A stretch of 64,000 bases of DNA from Halomonas sp. HAL1. GTDB taxonomy: Bacteria > Pseudomonadota > Gammaproteobacteria > Pseudomonadales > Halomonadaceae. Numbering within the stretch: the first letter of the stretch is position 1; the number at the start of each line of letters is the position of its first letter. Below the pieces are notes generated by a model that made no database searches, had not been told where the DNA came from, and was given only the letters and a program-made list of their open reading frames with translations. Below, piece by piece: positions 43,122 to 51,346 of the stretch. The stretch is taken from assembly GCF_030544485.1 (NCBI RefSeq), contig NZ_CP130610.1:62001-126000 (forward strand), read 5' to 3'. The translations under genes were made by a program, and so were the position numbers.

Positions 43122-43885
43122 TTTGAAGTCTCCTTGCGCTGCTTGGGGTGGTTATAAACAGGGATGCGCTTAAGCCACAGCCGAAGCGCTTCAAAATGAA
43201 TACCCGCAATGGTTTTCAGGCTCATCCATGGTTGGCGAGCCAAGGTTGTTAGCAATACACCGCGGGTGGCGGGTGAGGCCTCAAGGGTTAATGTGGCATC
43301 AAAATGGCACTGCTGTTCCCGCCAGTTCTCCATATGCAAAAAGAGCGTTTCGCCGGGGGCGTTAAATTTCCACCGATAGGTCATATCCATGGGGTTGAAA
43401 GGCGAAACGTGGAGGTCTTTGTCGAAACGGGCCTGGTGGCTGTGACGTGAAGGGTCCACCGCGCTGGCGTAACGGGTACGCTCACGCCAAGGCATATTGG
43501 TGACTTCGCTCAATACGGCTGCCAATCTACCCAAATGGTCGTAGGCGTAGTAAACGGAGATAGGATTAAACATGCAGCCCAGCGTGCGCAGTTGGGTGAG
43601 CACACAAATCCGCCCCGTGGGGGCGCTGCCTAATTGACGAACGAGCTCTTCGCGCACGGCGGTTTTTAGCGGGCGATCCACCGGGCCTAGATAATCTTCC
43701 CGCCGAAAACGCGCCAAGGCAGGCCTGCGGGCGCTGAAGCCGGGCACCTTGTCGAACAGATCGGGCAGCTCGTCCAGATCCAACCACGCCATCCATACCT
43801 GGTAACTGAATGCGTGGGGCTTGGGCGTGAAGCGGCGGTGGCGCAGGGTGCCACGATAGATACGCGAACGCGGAGCGGCAATCAT
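43118..43885 (-). CDS. DUF1365 family protein
   Basis: 255 aa, soluble, no signal peptide. Family signatures FNPISVYYAYD, VTNMPWRER and DKDLHVSPFNPMDMTYRW are clear. The family has no settled function but nearly always travels with an FAD amine-oxidase-like protein and a Cfa-like methyltransferase, pointing to fatty-acid modification. Here it lies between exactly those two genes, with 4-base overlaps (ATGA) on both sides. Confidence 0.88.
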   Translation of the reverse strand: MIAAPRSRIYRGTLRHRRFTPKPHAFSYQVWMAWLDLDELPDLFDKVPGFSARRPALARFRREDYLGPVDRPLKTAVREELVRQLGSAPTGRICVLTQLRTLGCMFNPISVYYAYDHLGRLAAVLSEVTNMPWRERTRYASAVDPSRHSHQARFDKDLHVSPFNPMDMTYRWKFNAPGETLFLHMENWREQQCHFDATLTLEASPATRGVLLTTLARQPWMSLKTIAGIHFEALRLWLKRIPVYNHPKQRKETSK

Positions 43886-45261
43886 CCGAGACCCTCAACA
43901 CCTTGCGGTGTCAGCAGCTCATGAGCAGGTAGCGCCAGCGGTTCCGCGGGAGGCGGGGCAGCTTCGTCACAGCCCAGGGCCTGGGCGACGCGCAGGGCGC
44001 TCCACACCCCGTCTTCGTGGAAACCGTTGCGCCAATAGGCACCGCAAAAATGCGTACGCTGCGCTGTCGACGATATCTCAGCGTGGCGCGCCTGCGCCGC
44101 CTGGCCAGCCAAGGTAAACTGCGGGTGCGCGTAGGTATAACGTCCCAGTACTTTATCGGTATCAATGCTGGCGCTGTCGTTCAGGGTCACGCAAAACGTA
44201 GTGTCACTGTCTATCCGCTGAAGAATATTCATGTCGTAAGTGACCGATACCCGTGCTTCGCTATCGCGCTGATCCAGCCGGTAGTTCCAGCTCGCCCAGG
44301 CACGTTTGCGCCGCGGTAGCAGGGAGGTGTCGGTATGCAGCACCACCTCGTTATCCTGATACGGCATGGCGCCGAGCACTGCTTTCTCGTCTGCACTGGC
44401 GTCACCCAGCATCGCCAAGGCTTGGTCGGCGTGGCAGGCGAGCACCACTTGGTCAAAGTGTTGGCTGCCAGCGGGAGTGGTAATCGTAACGCCAGCACGC
44501 TCTCCAGAGCGTTCGCGGGTAATCTTGGTTACCGGCGTATTGAGGTGAATGCGCGACGCGTAGGGGGCTGTTAGGTTAGGGATATAGCTTTTCGAACCGC
44601 CCATCAGGGTGTACCACTTGGGGCGGTGATTAACCGATAACAGGCCGTGATTGCGGAAAAAACGCACAAAAAATGCCACCGGAAAGGCGCGTAAATCGCT
44701 GATGCTGGCCGACCAAATGGCGGCTCCCATGGGCAGTAAGTAACGCTGCTGGAAATCGCGGTTGTAGTGGTGGCGATCCAGGTATTCCCCTAGGGTCATC
44801 TGTTCGGGGAGCTCGTTGCGATCAAGCGCTTTAGTGGCCTGCTTGTTAAAACGTAGGATATCGCGCAGCAGGCGATAAAAAGAGGGGTTAAATAAATTGC
44901 GTCGTTGGGCAAACATCGATCCTAACGTGTGCCCGTTGTACTCAAAGTCCCTTGCCGTTTCATGCACCGAGAAACTCATCTCAGTGGCTTGTGAGGCAAC
45001 GCCCAGGGTTGCCATCAAGCGCTGAAAGTGCGGATAGGTCCAGTCGTTAAAGACAATAAAGCCGGTGTCGATCGCATACGTTTGCCCTTTTACGTCCACG
45101 TCCATCGTGGCGGTATGGCCCCCAAGCCGCGAATCCGCCTCGAACAGCGTGACTTCATGCTGAGCGGAAAGGTACCAGCCAGCGGCCATGCCGCTGATAC
45201 CGCTGCCGACAATGGCAATACGCTGAGATGCCCCAGCACTATTTGATACCACGGTACTCAT
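43882..45261 (-). CDS. FAD-dependent amine-oxidase-like protein of the lipid cluster
   Basis: 459-aa flavoprotein. The FAD-binding GxGxxG is IVGSGISGMAAGWYLS at residues 15-31, followed by the second motif EADSRLGGHTAT. IDTGFIVFN and THFCGAYWRNGFHEDGV near the C-terminus are typical of the NAD(P)/FAD-dependent oxidoreductases linked to cfa-like genes. Relatives in other bacteria are proposed to oxidise or desaturate modified acyl chains; the exact reaction here is unknown. 4-base overlaps join it to DUF1365 and SDR genes, showing one operon. Confidence 0.87.
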   Translation of the reverse strand: MSTVVSNSAGASQRIAIVGSGISGMAAGWYLSAQHEVTLFEADSRLGGHTATMDVDVKGQTYAIDTGFIVFNDWTYPHFQRLMATLGVASQATEMSFSVHETARDFEYNGHTLGSMFAQRRNLFNPSFYRLLRDILRFNKQATKALDRNELPEQMTLGEYLDRHHYNRDFQQRYLLPMGAAIWSASISDLRAFPVAFFVRFFRNHGLLSVNHRPKWYTLMGGSKSYIPNLTAPYASRIHLNTPVTKITRERSGERAGVTITTPAGSQHFDQVVLACHADQALAMLGDASADEKAVLGAMPYQDNEVVLHTDTSLLPRRKRAWASWNYRLDQRDSEARVSVTYDMNILQRIDSDTTFCVTLNDSASIDTDKVLGRYTYAHPQFTLAGQAAQARHAEISSTAQRTHFCGAYWRNGFHEDGVWSALRVAQALGCDEAAPPPAEPLALPAHELLTPQGVEGLG

Positions 45262-46043
45262 GACGATTCCTTTTGGGCGCGGGTCATGCGCAGGCCTATC
45301 TGACGGCGCAAGGCAGGAGGCAAAATGCCCAGCAATTTGACCAGATAGGTGAACCGGCGTGGAAAATGGATATCCAGTCGACCCTTTACCAGGCCTGCGA
45401 TAATGGCATCGGCCGCTTGCTCGGCGGTGACCTGCATGGGCATCGGGAAGTCGTTTCGCTCGGTGAGTGGCGTTTTCACAAAGCCGGGGTGGATAAGGCT
45501 GACATCAATGCCTTCCTGATCGAGATCCAAGCGCAGCGATTCCAGGAAGTAGCTGACGGCGGCTTTAGAAGCGCCATAGGCTTCTGCGCGGGGTAGCGGT
45601 AAATAGGCCGAGGCGCTGGAGGTGGCCGCTAGTCGGGCGGGCAGACCCTGCTGCCGTGCTGCCCGCAGCAGCGGCAGAGCGGCTTCGACGCCGTACAAAG
45701 TGCCAAATAAGTTAGGCTTAAAAACGCGCTCGACTAAATCCATATCGAACTGTTGAGCGTTCAGGTATTCGCAAGTACCAGCATTGAATAACGCTAAATC
45801 TAATGCCCCCAGGCGCTCGGCAATGGTCTCGCCAGCGTTAAGCACGGCTTGGCGGTCACTAACATCTAGCGGGAGCGGATGGGCATTGGGGTGGCCTTGG
45901 CACAGCGCTTCAAGTGACTCCGCGTTGCGGGCACTGAGTACCACCTGGTGGCCTTGGGCGATGAATTTACGGGCAAGCGCTTCACCAATGCCGGACGTGG
46001 CACCGGTTAACCAAATACGTTGGGGCGTTTCCCATGTACTCAT
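45258..46043 (-). CDS. Short-chain dehydrogenase of the photolyase/lipid cluster
   Basis: 261-aa classical SDR. Coenzyme loop TGATSGIGEALARK (14-27), NAGT, catalytic Ser in ATSSASAYLP and YGASKAAV (Tyr-x3-Lys). The tail has a basic amphipathic end (RRQIGLRMTRAQKESS) that might contact membrane. Substrate unknown, but the operon context suggests an acyl or carbonyl group from lipid oxidation. It is 36 bases after the NTF2-like gene and overlaps the FAD gene by 4 bases. Confidence 0.87.
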   Translation of the reverse strand: MSTWETPQRIWLTGATSGIGEALARKFIAQGHQVVLSARNAESLEALCQGHPNAHPLPLDVSDRQAVLNAGETIAERLGALDLALFNAGTCEYLNAQQFDMDLVERVFKPNLFGTLYGVEAALPLLRAARQQGLPARLAATSSASAYLPLPRAEAYGASKAAVSYFLESLRLDLDQEGIDVSLIHPGFVKTPLTERNDFPMPMQVTAEQAADAIIAGLVKGRLDIHFPRRFTYLVKLLGILPPALRRQIGLRMTRAQKESS

Positions 46044-46079
46044 TAAGCCTCCTCGTGCGCCCCGCCGTGATGTTACTGC

Positions 46080-46511
46080 TTAGGCAAGGCGTTTTTTTAA
46101 CCAGCGAATGGCGCTTCCCATCAGCGGTAAATGTTCGTAAAGCATGGCGCCAGCATCAAAATAATCGCGATGACGCTCAACGCGCCCATCGGTGGCAAAG
46201 GTGAGTGCGCTACAGCCTTCGACCTTGACAGCTCGGCCACCTGCCAATCGGGGATGCATAAACGTCATGGTCCAGGTAACAAACGCTTGTTGTCCCTGTA
46301 ACTGCCGAGTGTGGTAAGTAAAGTGGCAGTGCTCGACATTTTCATACATGGCTGAAAAATAACGCGCTAACGCTTCGCGACCTTCAAGATGGTGCAGCGG
46401 GTCACTAAAAATTATATTTTCAGTATATACCTCGTATAGCTTTTCTGTACAGGTATTGTCCAGTTTTTTGAAAAAGGCGCAGAACGCCTCCAGCGCCGCA
46501 GGCTCAGCCAT
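46080..46511 (-). CDS. NTF2/SnoaL-like protein
   Basis: 143 aa with a cone-shaped NTF2-like fold expected from its pattern (ENIIFSDPLHHLEGREALARYF, FVTWTMTF, HRDYFDAG). Such proteins bind or isomerise small molecules, but no catalytic role is assigned to this clade. It is the second gene after phrB in the same direction, with AAGGAG before the ATG. Members of the family recur in light-induced gene clusters with photolyase, SDR and cfa genes. Confidence 0.82.
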   Translation of the reverse strand: MAEPAALEAFCAFFKKLDNTCTEKLYEVYTENIIFSDPLHHLEGREALARYFSAMYENVEHCHFTYHTRQLQGQQAFVTWTMTFMHPRLAGGRAVKVEGCSALTFATDGRVERHRDYFDAGAMLYEHLPLMGSAIRWLKKRLA

Positions 46512-46571
46512 GACGGTCTCCTTGATTAGCTTTATAACTATAATGGCTTAAGGAAGCGGGGACAGAAGCGA

Positions 46572-47999
46572 TTATTTAGTGAGTGATTTAAACGCGTCCA
46601 GCGCACGTTGACGTGCCGCTTTGTGATCAACGATCGGCGCTGGGTACTGCACACCGGTGAGTAGGTCTTGAGGCGGCGCATGGCGCGCTTTGGCGGGAAG
46701 GTCAGCAAGCTCAGGCAGCCAGTGGGCAATAAACTCACCGTCAGCATCAAAACGGGTGGATTGGGTGGTGGGGTTAAAAATGCGGAAGTAGGGTGCGGCA
46801 TCGGTACCCGTCGAGGCCGCCCACTGCCAACCGCCGTTGTTGGCGCAGAATTCACCATCCACCAAGTGGCGCATAAAAAAGGTTTCACCGCGTCGCCAGT
46901 CAATTAGGAGATGTTTGCTTAAAAACATCGCCGTGATCATGCGCAGCCGGTTATGCATCCAGCCCGTGGCGACTAGTTGACGCATGGCGGCATCCACAAT
47001 GGGGTATCCCGTGCGCCCTTCGCACCAGGCTTGAAAGCCTTCATCATCGTCGCGCCACTGCAACTGCTTGGTGTGTGCCTGGAAGGGTTGATAGCGGCAC
47101 ACCTCGGGAAACCCCACCGCGACATGCTGATAAAATTCGCGCCAGATCAGTTCATTAACCCAGGTCGTCAGGCCAATATCGCCATCGCCAAGATGACCGC
47201 CATTCTCGGTCATTACGGCTTGCAAGCACTGGCGATGGGAGATCATGCCTAATGCCAGATAGGGCGAGAGTTCGCTGGTACCACGTACCTTGGGCAGGTC
47301 GCGCTGGTCTTTATAGTGGCGGCCACGAAAGCGCAGGAAACGCGCCAAGTTATCCGCCGCGGGCCGTTCACCGGCAGGCCACAGGCGCTCTTCAATCGGT
47401 GTGCTGTCAAGGGCCGGTAGCGCAGGCAGCGGATCACTTTTAATATCCAGTGCTGTTTGCACCGGTGGTGACTCGCGCAGCGCTAACTGGTCGACGGTGA
47501 CCTGCTTGCGCCACGCTTTGGAAAAGGGGGTAAAAACACCGTAAAAGTCGCCTTTGCCGGTTAACAGGCTGCCAGGGGAAAATGCCACGGCATCGTGATA
47601 ACCATGGGCGGTCCTCTCAGTTTTTTTAAAGGCATCTTGTACGGCTTGGTCGCGGCGACGCTCATTGAGGGCGTACTCGCAGTTGAAGTGCAACTGCTCA
47701 ACATCATGTTCCCGAGCGATCTCAAGCAGTACGTCTGGCGCTTGGTTATAGTGGTCAATATCGCGATGAAGAAGCGGAATATTCAATCCGTTAAGGGCTG
47801 TTTTAACGGCGGCAACGCCGCGCGCCCAAAAGTCCAGCTTGTTGGCACCGTGCCCGTGCTCTTGCCACTGGGGAATACTGCGCAAAAAAACCGCGATGAC
47901 AGGCCCTTTGGCCGCTGCGGCAGCCAGGGCACTGTTGTCATCAATACGCAAGTCGCTGCGCAGCCAAACCAATTGACGTTTCATAGGCTTTTCTGTCAT
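46572..47999 (-). CDS. phrB: Deoxyribodipyrimidine photolyase (class I CPD)
   Basis: Repairs cyclobutane pyrimidine dimers using blue light, FADH- and an antenna chromophore. 475 aa (E. coli 472). N-terminal antenna domain from LVWLRSDLRIDDN; FAD domain with TTWVNELIWREFYQHV, ATGWMHNRLRM, FLSKHLLIDWRRGE and NNGGWQWAASTGTDAAPYFRIFNP, including the expected tryptophans. ATG 47999 has GCAGGAG upstream; a second Met at codon 6 is possible. A strong terminator stem separates it from merR upstream, so it may have its own regulation or rely on read-through. Confidence 0.96.
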   Translation of the reverse strand: MTEKPMKRQLVWLRSDLRIDDNSALAAAAAKGPVIAVFLRSIPQWQEHGHGANKLDFWARGVAAVKTALNGLNIPLLHRDIDHYNQAPDVLLEIAREHDVEQLHFNCEYALNERRRDQAVQDAFKKTERTAHGYHDAVAFSPGSLLTGKGDFYGVFTPFSKAWRKQVTVDQLALRESPPVQTALDIKSDPLPALPALDSTPIEERLWPAGERPAADNLARFLRFRGRHYKDQRDLPKVRGTSELSPYLALGMISHRQCLQAVMTENGGHLGDGDIGLTTWVNELIWREFYQHVAVGFPEVCRYQPFQAHTKQLQWRDDDEGFQAWCEGRTGYPIVDAAMRQLVATGWMHNRLRMITAMFLSKHLLIDWRRGETFFMRHLVDGEFCANNGGWQWAASTGTDAAPYFRIFNPTTQSTRFDADGEFIAHWLPELADLPAKARHAPPQDLLTGVQYPAPIVDHKAARQRALDAFKSLTK

Positions 48000-48016
48000 A
48001 GGGGCTCCTGCGGCAC

Positions 48017-48051
48017 AAAAAAATGGCCGGTCGCCAGAGGGCGAACGGCCA
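48017..48051 (-). terminator. Terminator between merR-like gene and phrB
   Basis: On the minus strand a stem with TGGCCG and CGCC arms paired to GGCG and CGGCCA, small mismatch inside, is followed by seven Ts. It lies 17 bases after the merR stop and ends only 17 bases before the phrB start, so it looks like an attenuator in front of phrB. Confidence 0.75.
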
Positions 48052-48068
48052 GGGTAAGAGCGTGTTGG

Positions 48069-48989
48069 TTACAGTACGCCTGACTCGCGTAAGAGAGGAC
48101 GCAAGCGAGCAATCGCCTGGGGCAGGTCATCGCCTAGCATGTGAACCGGGCTATCGCGCAGATCGGCTTCGCGCAGGCGCGCCACTTCACCACACACGCC
48201 GATGGGCACATTAAGCGTCTCGGCGGCTTTAGGCAGCGCTTGGCGAATATAGCTGTCACTTTCGCGCTGGCCGCTAGACAGCAGAACCATCGACGAGTGT
48301 AGCCGCGCGACTGCCTGAGGGAGATCCTCCAGTGGCAGCGAGTGGTCAAGCATCTGTACTCGGTAGCCTTGCTCGCTGGCCATCAATGCCGACATCAACA
48401 CCCAGAGCGGGCCAGGGTCATCGGGCATGGCATTGAGCAAAATCAGCGGGCCCCGGGTAGCCTGGTTAGCATAATGTAAGCGGATGCCCACTTGGCTGCG
48501 CAAAAATGCTTCCAAGGTGCGGCGTACTAACTGATCTGCCTGAATGGCCCATTTCGCCTCTAAGCTTAAAACAACCGGCTGCCAAAGCTCGTTAATGGCA
48601 ATACTCAGCGGATAGAGCGCTAAGCTCTGGTAATAAAAAGCCTCTAGCTTGGGCAGGTCTAACGCTTCGATGATGGCTTGCAGCTGCAGGCGTTGGCTAG
48701 CCCAATCGCCGGCATCAGGGGTAGGCGTCTCAATTGTTTCTGGCTGGTCAAGCAAGTCGGCGACTTGACTGACCGGCACACCACGATTGAGCCACTGCAA
48801 GATACGTTCGATGCGTGTGATGTCGTCTTGAGCGTAAAGGCGATGCCCTTTGGGGGTGCGCTGGGGGCGAATTAGCCCGTAGCGTCGTTCCCAAGCGCGA
48901 AGGGTGACCGAGTTTACGCCCGTCAAGCGAGACACTTCGCGTATCGGATAGAGCGGCGTATCGGGGGGATGGGTCGCCTTAAGACTCAT
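48069..48989 (-). CDS. MerR-family regulator, LitR/CarH-like without a clear B12 site
   Basis: 306 aa. The winged helix YPIREVSRLTGVNSVTLRAWERRYGLI (14-40) and PKGHRLYAQDDI are typical MerR. The rest resembles the CarH/LitR light regulators: a four-helix segment (about 95-175) and a Rossmann domain (about 180-300). The cobalamin ligands are not evident: where CarH has the EH pair there is AIQADQL, and DxHxxG is replaced by LDHSLPLEDL. It therefore resembles the B12-independent LitR group, which works with a separate LOV sensor. As neighbour of phrB it is probably the cluster repressor. Confidence 0.82.
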   Translation of the reverse strand: MSLKATHPPDTPLYPIREVSRLTGVNSVTLRAWERRYGLIRPQRTPKGHRLYAQDDITRIERILQWLNRGVPVSQVADLLDQPETIETPTPDAGDWASQRLQLQAIIEALDLPKLEAFYYQSLALYPLSIAINELWQPVVLSLEAKWAIQADQLVRRTLEAFLRSQVGIRLHYANQATRGPLILLNAMPDDPGPLWVLMSALMASEQGYRVQMLDHSLPLEDLPQAVARLHSSMVLLSSGQRESDSYIRQALPKAAETLNVPIGVCGEVARLREADLRDSPVHMLGDDLPQAIARLRPLLRESGVL

Positions 48990-49229
48990 GTGCGCCAGTA
49001 CCTCTTCGTTAACTGCAATCTAGTGAACCGCAAGCTAGTTAACTGCAGCGCCGCGCTGTAAGGGCCGGACATTATTCGCCGCGGCGAAGGTGAAGCGTGT
49101 TCCATGTAGAGACTGCCTAATCAAAGATCTGAACATTAGTACGTTACTGTATGCTCATTTGTACAACTTGTCGCTACTCGGTACAACCTTTATAAGAATC
49201 CCTCTTAGCCCGTATAATATTTTATATAA
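48990..49229 (-). promoter_or_regulatory. merR promoter region with repeated GTAC motifs
   Basis: 240 bases without a gene. Three GTAC centres occur at 49139, 49161 and 49181 (AGTACG, TTGTACAA, CGGTACAA), spaced 22 and 20 bp, about two helical turns. On the minus strand TTGTAC could serve as -35. LitR-type operators known to me contain paired TGTACA units, so this is a candidate operator array. Confidence 0.5.
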
Positions 49230-50279
49230 TTAGACCGACCGGCCTATTAGCGCTTTCCCTAAGCGGTGGCCTGATAGCCAGGCATCTTCTACGCGGCCAT
49301 CGCAAACGTTATCGCCGCACAAGGCCAAACCGTTTCCACTGTATAAGTATGTGTGTTCACAAGCGGCCGCTGGTTGTGCATAGCGCCACCGGTGCGCGCC
49401 TGTTTCAATCAGGTCGGGTAGGGTTGCTGAGACGTGAAAAAAACTTTTTAGAGCAGTAAGAAGTTGGTTAGCCACCTCACTGGCAGGCTGCTCCAAATGT
49501 GCTTCGCTCCAGTCGAGTTGAGCCAGCAGGCTAAGGCTTTCAGATTGAGCAGCGCGTCCTGGTTTTGTTTGGTTACGTGACACAATATGCAGGGCAGGGT
49601 GGGCAACCCGCGCCATCTGCCAGTCTGGGTCAACACCGGGTATGGCGGGAAGCGGTCCGTCAAAAATCGCCCATCCCGCCCAGCAGGCGCGTTGCTTTCG
49701 CGTTTGGCAAGCGGTGGCCAAATCGTCGTCCCACATTGCCAGCAGTGCATGGGCCTGGGGCGGTGGTGCGCTAATCACTACCTGATCATAAGGCCCATGC
49801 GTCATGCCGCCCGCCGCTACCAACTGCCACCCTTTTTGATTGCGTTTGAGTGACGTGATGGAAGTGCCTGTATGCAGTGCTGCCTGAGGTAGCGCCGTTA
49901 GCGAGTCGGCCAAATGACGCGTCAAGGCACTCATTCGAGGAGCACCGGCGTAGCGCTTTTGCCCATCGTTATGCGCCTGCCAGCCATTTGGGCTAGCCTG
50001 ATAGGTAGCGGTGGGCCAGGAAGCGATGCAGCCAATGGATAGCCATGTATCAACTGCGCGCTGAAAGTCTGCGTCGCGCACGCTGAAAGCCTGAGCGCCT
50101 AAATCTAGCGTCGCGCTGGGCCTGCGCTTACTCGACATGCGCCCACCAGGGCCTTGGGCTTTATCAAACAGCGTAACGCTAGCGCCGCTATTGGCGAGTA
50201 CCTGCCCACAGGCAAGCCCTGCGATGCCTGCACCAATGATGGCGACCGATTGATGAGCACTCAGAGGCAGTATCGCCAT
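49230..50279 (-). CDS. Renalase-like FAD/NAD(P)-binding oxidoreductase
   Basis: 349 aa. The dinucleotide motif IIGAGIAGLACGQVLANSGASV (14-35) ends with the acidic FDKAQGPGGRMSS, and the C-terminal ALCGDNVCDGRVEDAWLSGHRLG is the second FAD motif. This pattern fits bacterial renalase-like flavoproteins, which oxidise isomeric dihydro-nicotinamides, though a general amine oxidase is possible. It is upstream of merR in the same direction but separated by 240 bases, and is divergent from the epimerase gene. A link to the light cluster is possible, not shown. Confidence 0.75.
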   Translation of the reverse strand: MAILPLSAHQSVAIIGAGIAGLACGQVLANSGASVTLFDKAQGPGGRMSSKRRPSATLDLGAQAFSVRDADFQRAVDTWLSIGCIASWPTATYQASPNGWQAHNDGQKRYAGAPRMSALTRHLADSLTALPQAALHTGTSITSLKRNQKGWQLVAAGGMTHGPYDQVVISAPPPQAHALLAMWDDDLATACQTRKQRACWAGWAIFDGPLPAIPGVDPDWQMARVAHPALHIVSRNQTKPGRAAQSESLSLLAQLDWSEAHLEQPASEVANQLLTALKSFFHVSATLPDLIETGAHRWRYAQPAAACEHTYLYSGNGLALCGDNVCDGRVEDAWLSGHRLGKALIGRSV

Positions 50280-50299
50280 GGTTCCTCGCAGCGTTGTTT

Positions 50300-50356
50300 A
50301 GATGTCGTATGAATAGAACTGAAAGCTTACTGTAGCAGTTGTGTATAGATGTCGTA
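50300..50356. repeat. Direct repeat AGATGTCGTA in the divergent promoter region
   Basis: AGATGTCGTA at 50300-50309 and again at 50347-50356, 47 bp apart; the second is followed by CAA, giving TCGTACAA, similar to the GTACAA units before merR. It lies between the renalase-like gene and the TIGR01777 gene. Confidence 0.4.
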
Positions 50357-50425
50357 CAATTTGGTCGTCGATTGATTCATTTCGCCAAGCTGACAACGAA
50401 CGGTGGCACCAACAGGAGTAATTCC

Positions 50426-51328
50426 ATGCGCGTATTAGTGACCGGAGGCAGTGGGTTTGTCGGCCAGCGGCTATGCCAAAAACTGATAGAGCAGGGCCAC
50501 GAGGTGCAAGTGGTCTCCCGTCACCCTCATCAAGTACGCGATCGCTTGCCTAGCGGCTGTGATATTCGTGACAGCGCCCAGGCGTTTATTGAGTCGCCAC
50601 CGGATGCGCTAATTAACCTGGCTGGAGAGTCTATTGCCGGTAAGCGCTGGAGCGATGAGCAGAAAGCCAAGCTGATAAATTCTCGTGTAGCGTCAACTGA
50701 GCAATTGGTCGCGTTGTGTGAACAGTTAAAGGCTAATGGTCAGCCATTGCCGAAGGTAATGGTATCGGGTTCAGCAATGGGCTATTACGGCGATCAGGGC
50801 AAGCGCGTAGTGACCGAAGAGACAATCCCTAATGATGAGTTTGCCCATCGTCTGTGCAAACAGTGGGAGGCAGCCACCCAGCCGATTGAGGCGATGGGGG
50901 TGCGTTTAGCGATTTTGCGTACGGGATTGGTGCTAGATGCAGGCGGCGGCAGCCTGCAGAAAATGCTGCCGCCGTTTAAGCTAGGGTTAGGTGGCCGCTT
51001 TGGCAGAGGTGAGCAATTTATGCCGTGGATTCACCGCGATGATTTAGTCGCGGCGATTTTGTTTCTCATCAATCACGATACCTTGAGCGGCCCCTTTAAC
51101 GGCAGTGCGCCGCACCCGGTCACCAACGCCACCTTTACCAAAACCCTGGCCAAGCATCTCAATCGACCGGCCATTTTCCCCGTACCCGCGTTTGTCTTGA
51201 AGGCGGGGCTGGGTGAAATGTCTCGGCTATTGCTGACCGGGGCGGATATGCGCCCCGTGCGCCTTGAAGCGGCAGGATTTACCTTTCAATATCCCACATT
51301 AGACAAGGCGCTTGAGGCGATCCTTTAG
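50426..51328 (+). CDS. TIGR01777 family NAD(P)-binding epimerase-like protein (YfcH type)
   Basis: 300-aa extended SDR. VLVTGGSGFVGQRL (residues 3-16) binds the coenzyme; NLAGESIAGKRWSDEQKAKLINSRVAST is the hallmark of this family. SGSAMGYYGDQG holds the catalytic tyrosine region, and the C-terminal DUF1731-like part includes VPAFVLKAGLGEMSRLLLTGADMRP. Substrate unknown. ATG 50426 follows aacaggag; the frame opens earlier at 50339 but without family residues. It is convergent with rapA, 18 bases apart. Confidence 0.88.
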   Translation: MRVLVTGGSGFVGQRLCQKLIEQGHEVQVVSRHPHQVRDRLPSGCDIRDSAQAFIESPPDALINLAGESIAGKRWSDEQKAKLINSRVASTEQLVALCEQLKANGQPLPKVMVSGSAMGYYGDQGKRVVTEETIPNDEFAHRLCKQWEAATQPIEAMGVRLAILRTGLVLDAGGGSLQKMLPPFKLGLGGRFGRGEQFMPWIHRDDLVAAILFLINHDTLSGPFNGSAPHPVTNATFTKTLAKHLNRPAIFPVPAFVLKAGLGEMSRLLLTGADMRPVRLEAAGFTFQYPTLDKALEAIL

Positions 51329-51346
51329 GAAGCATTCGCTTGGCGA

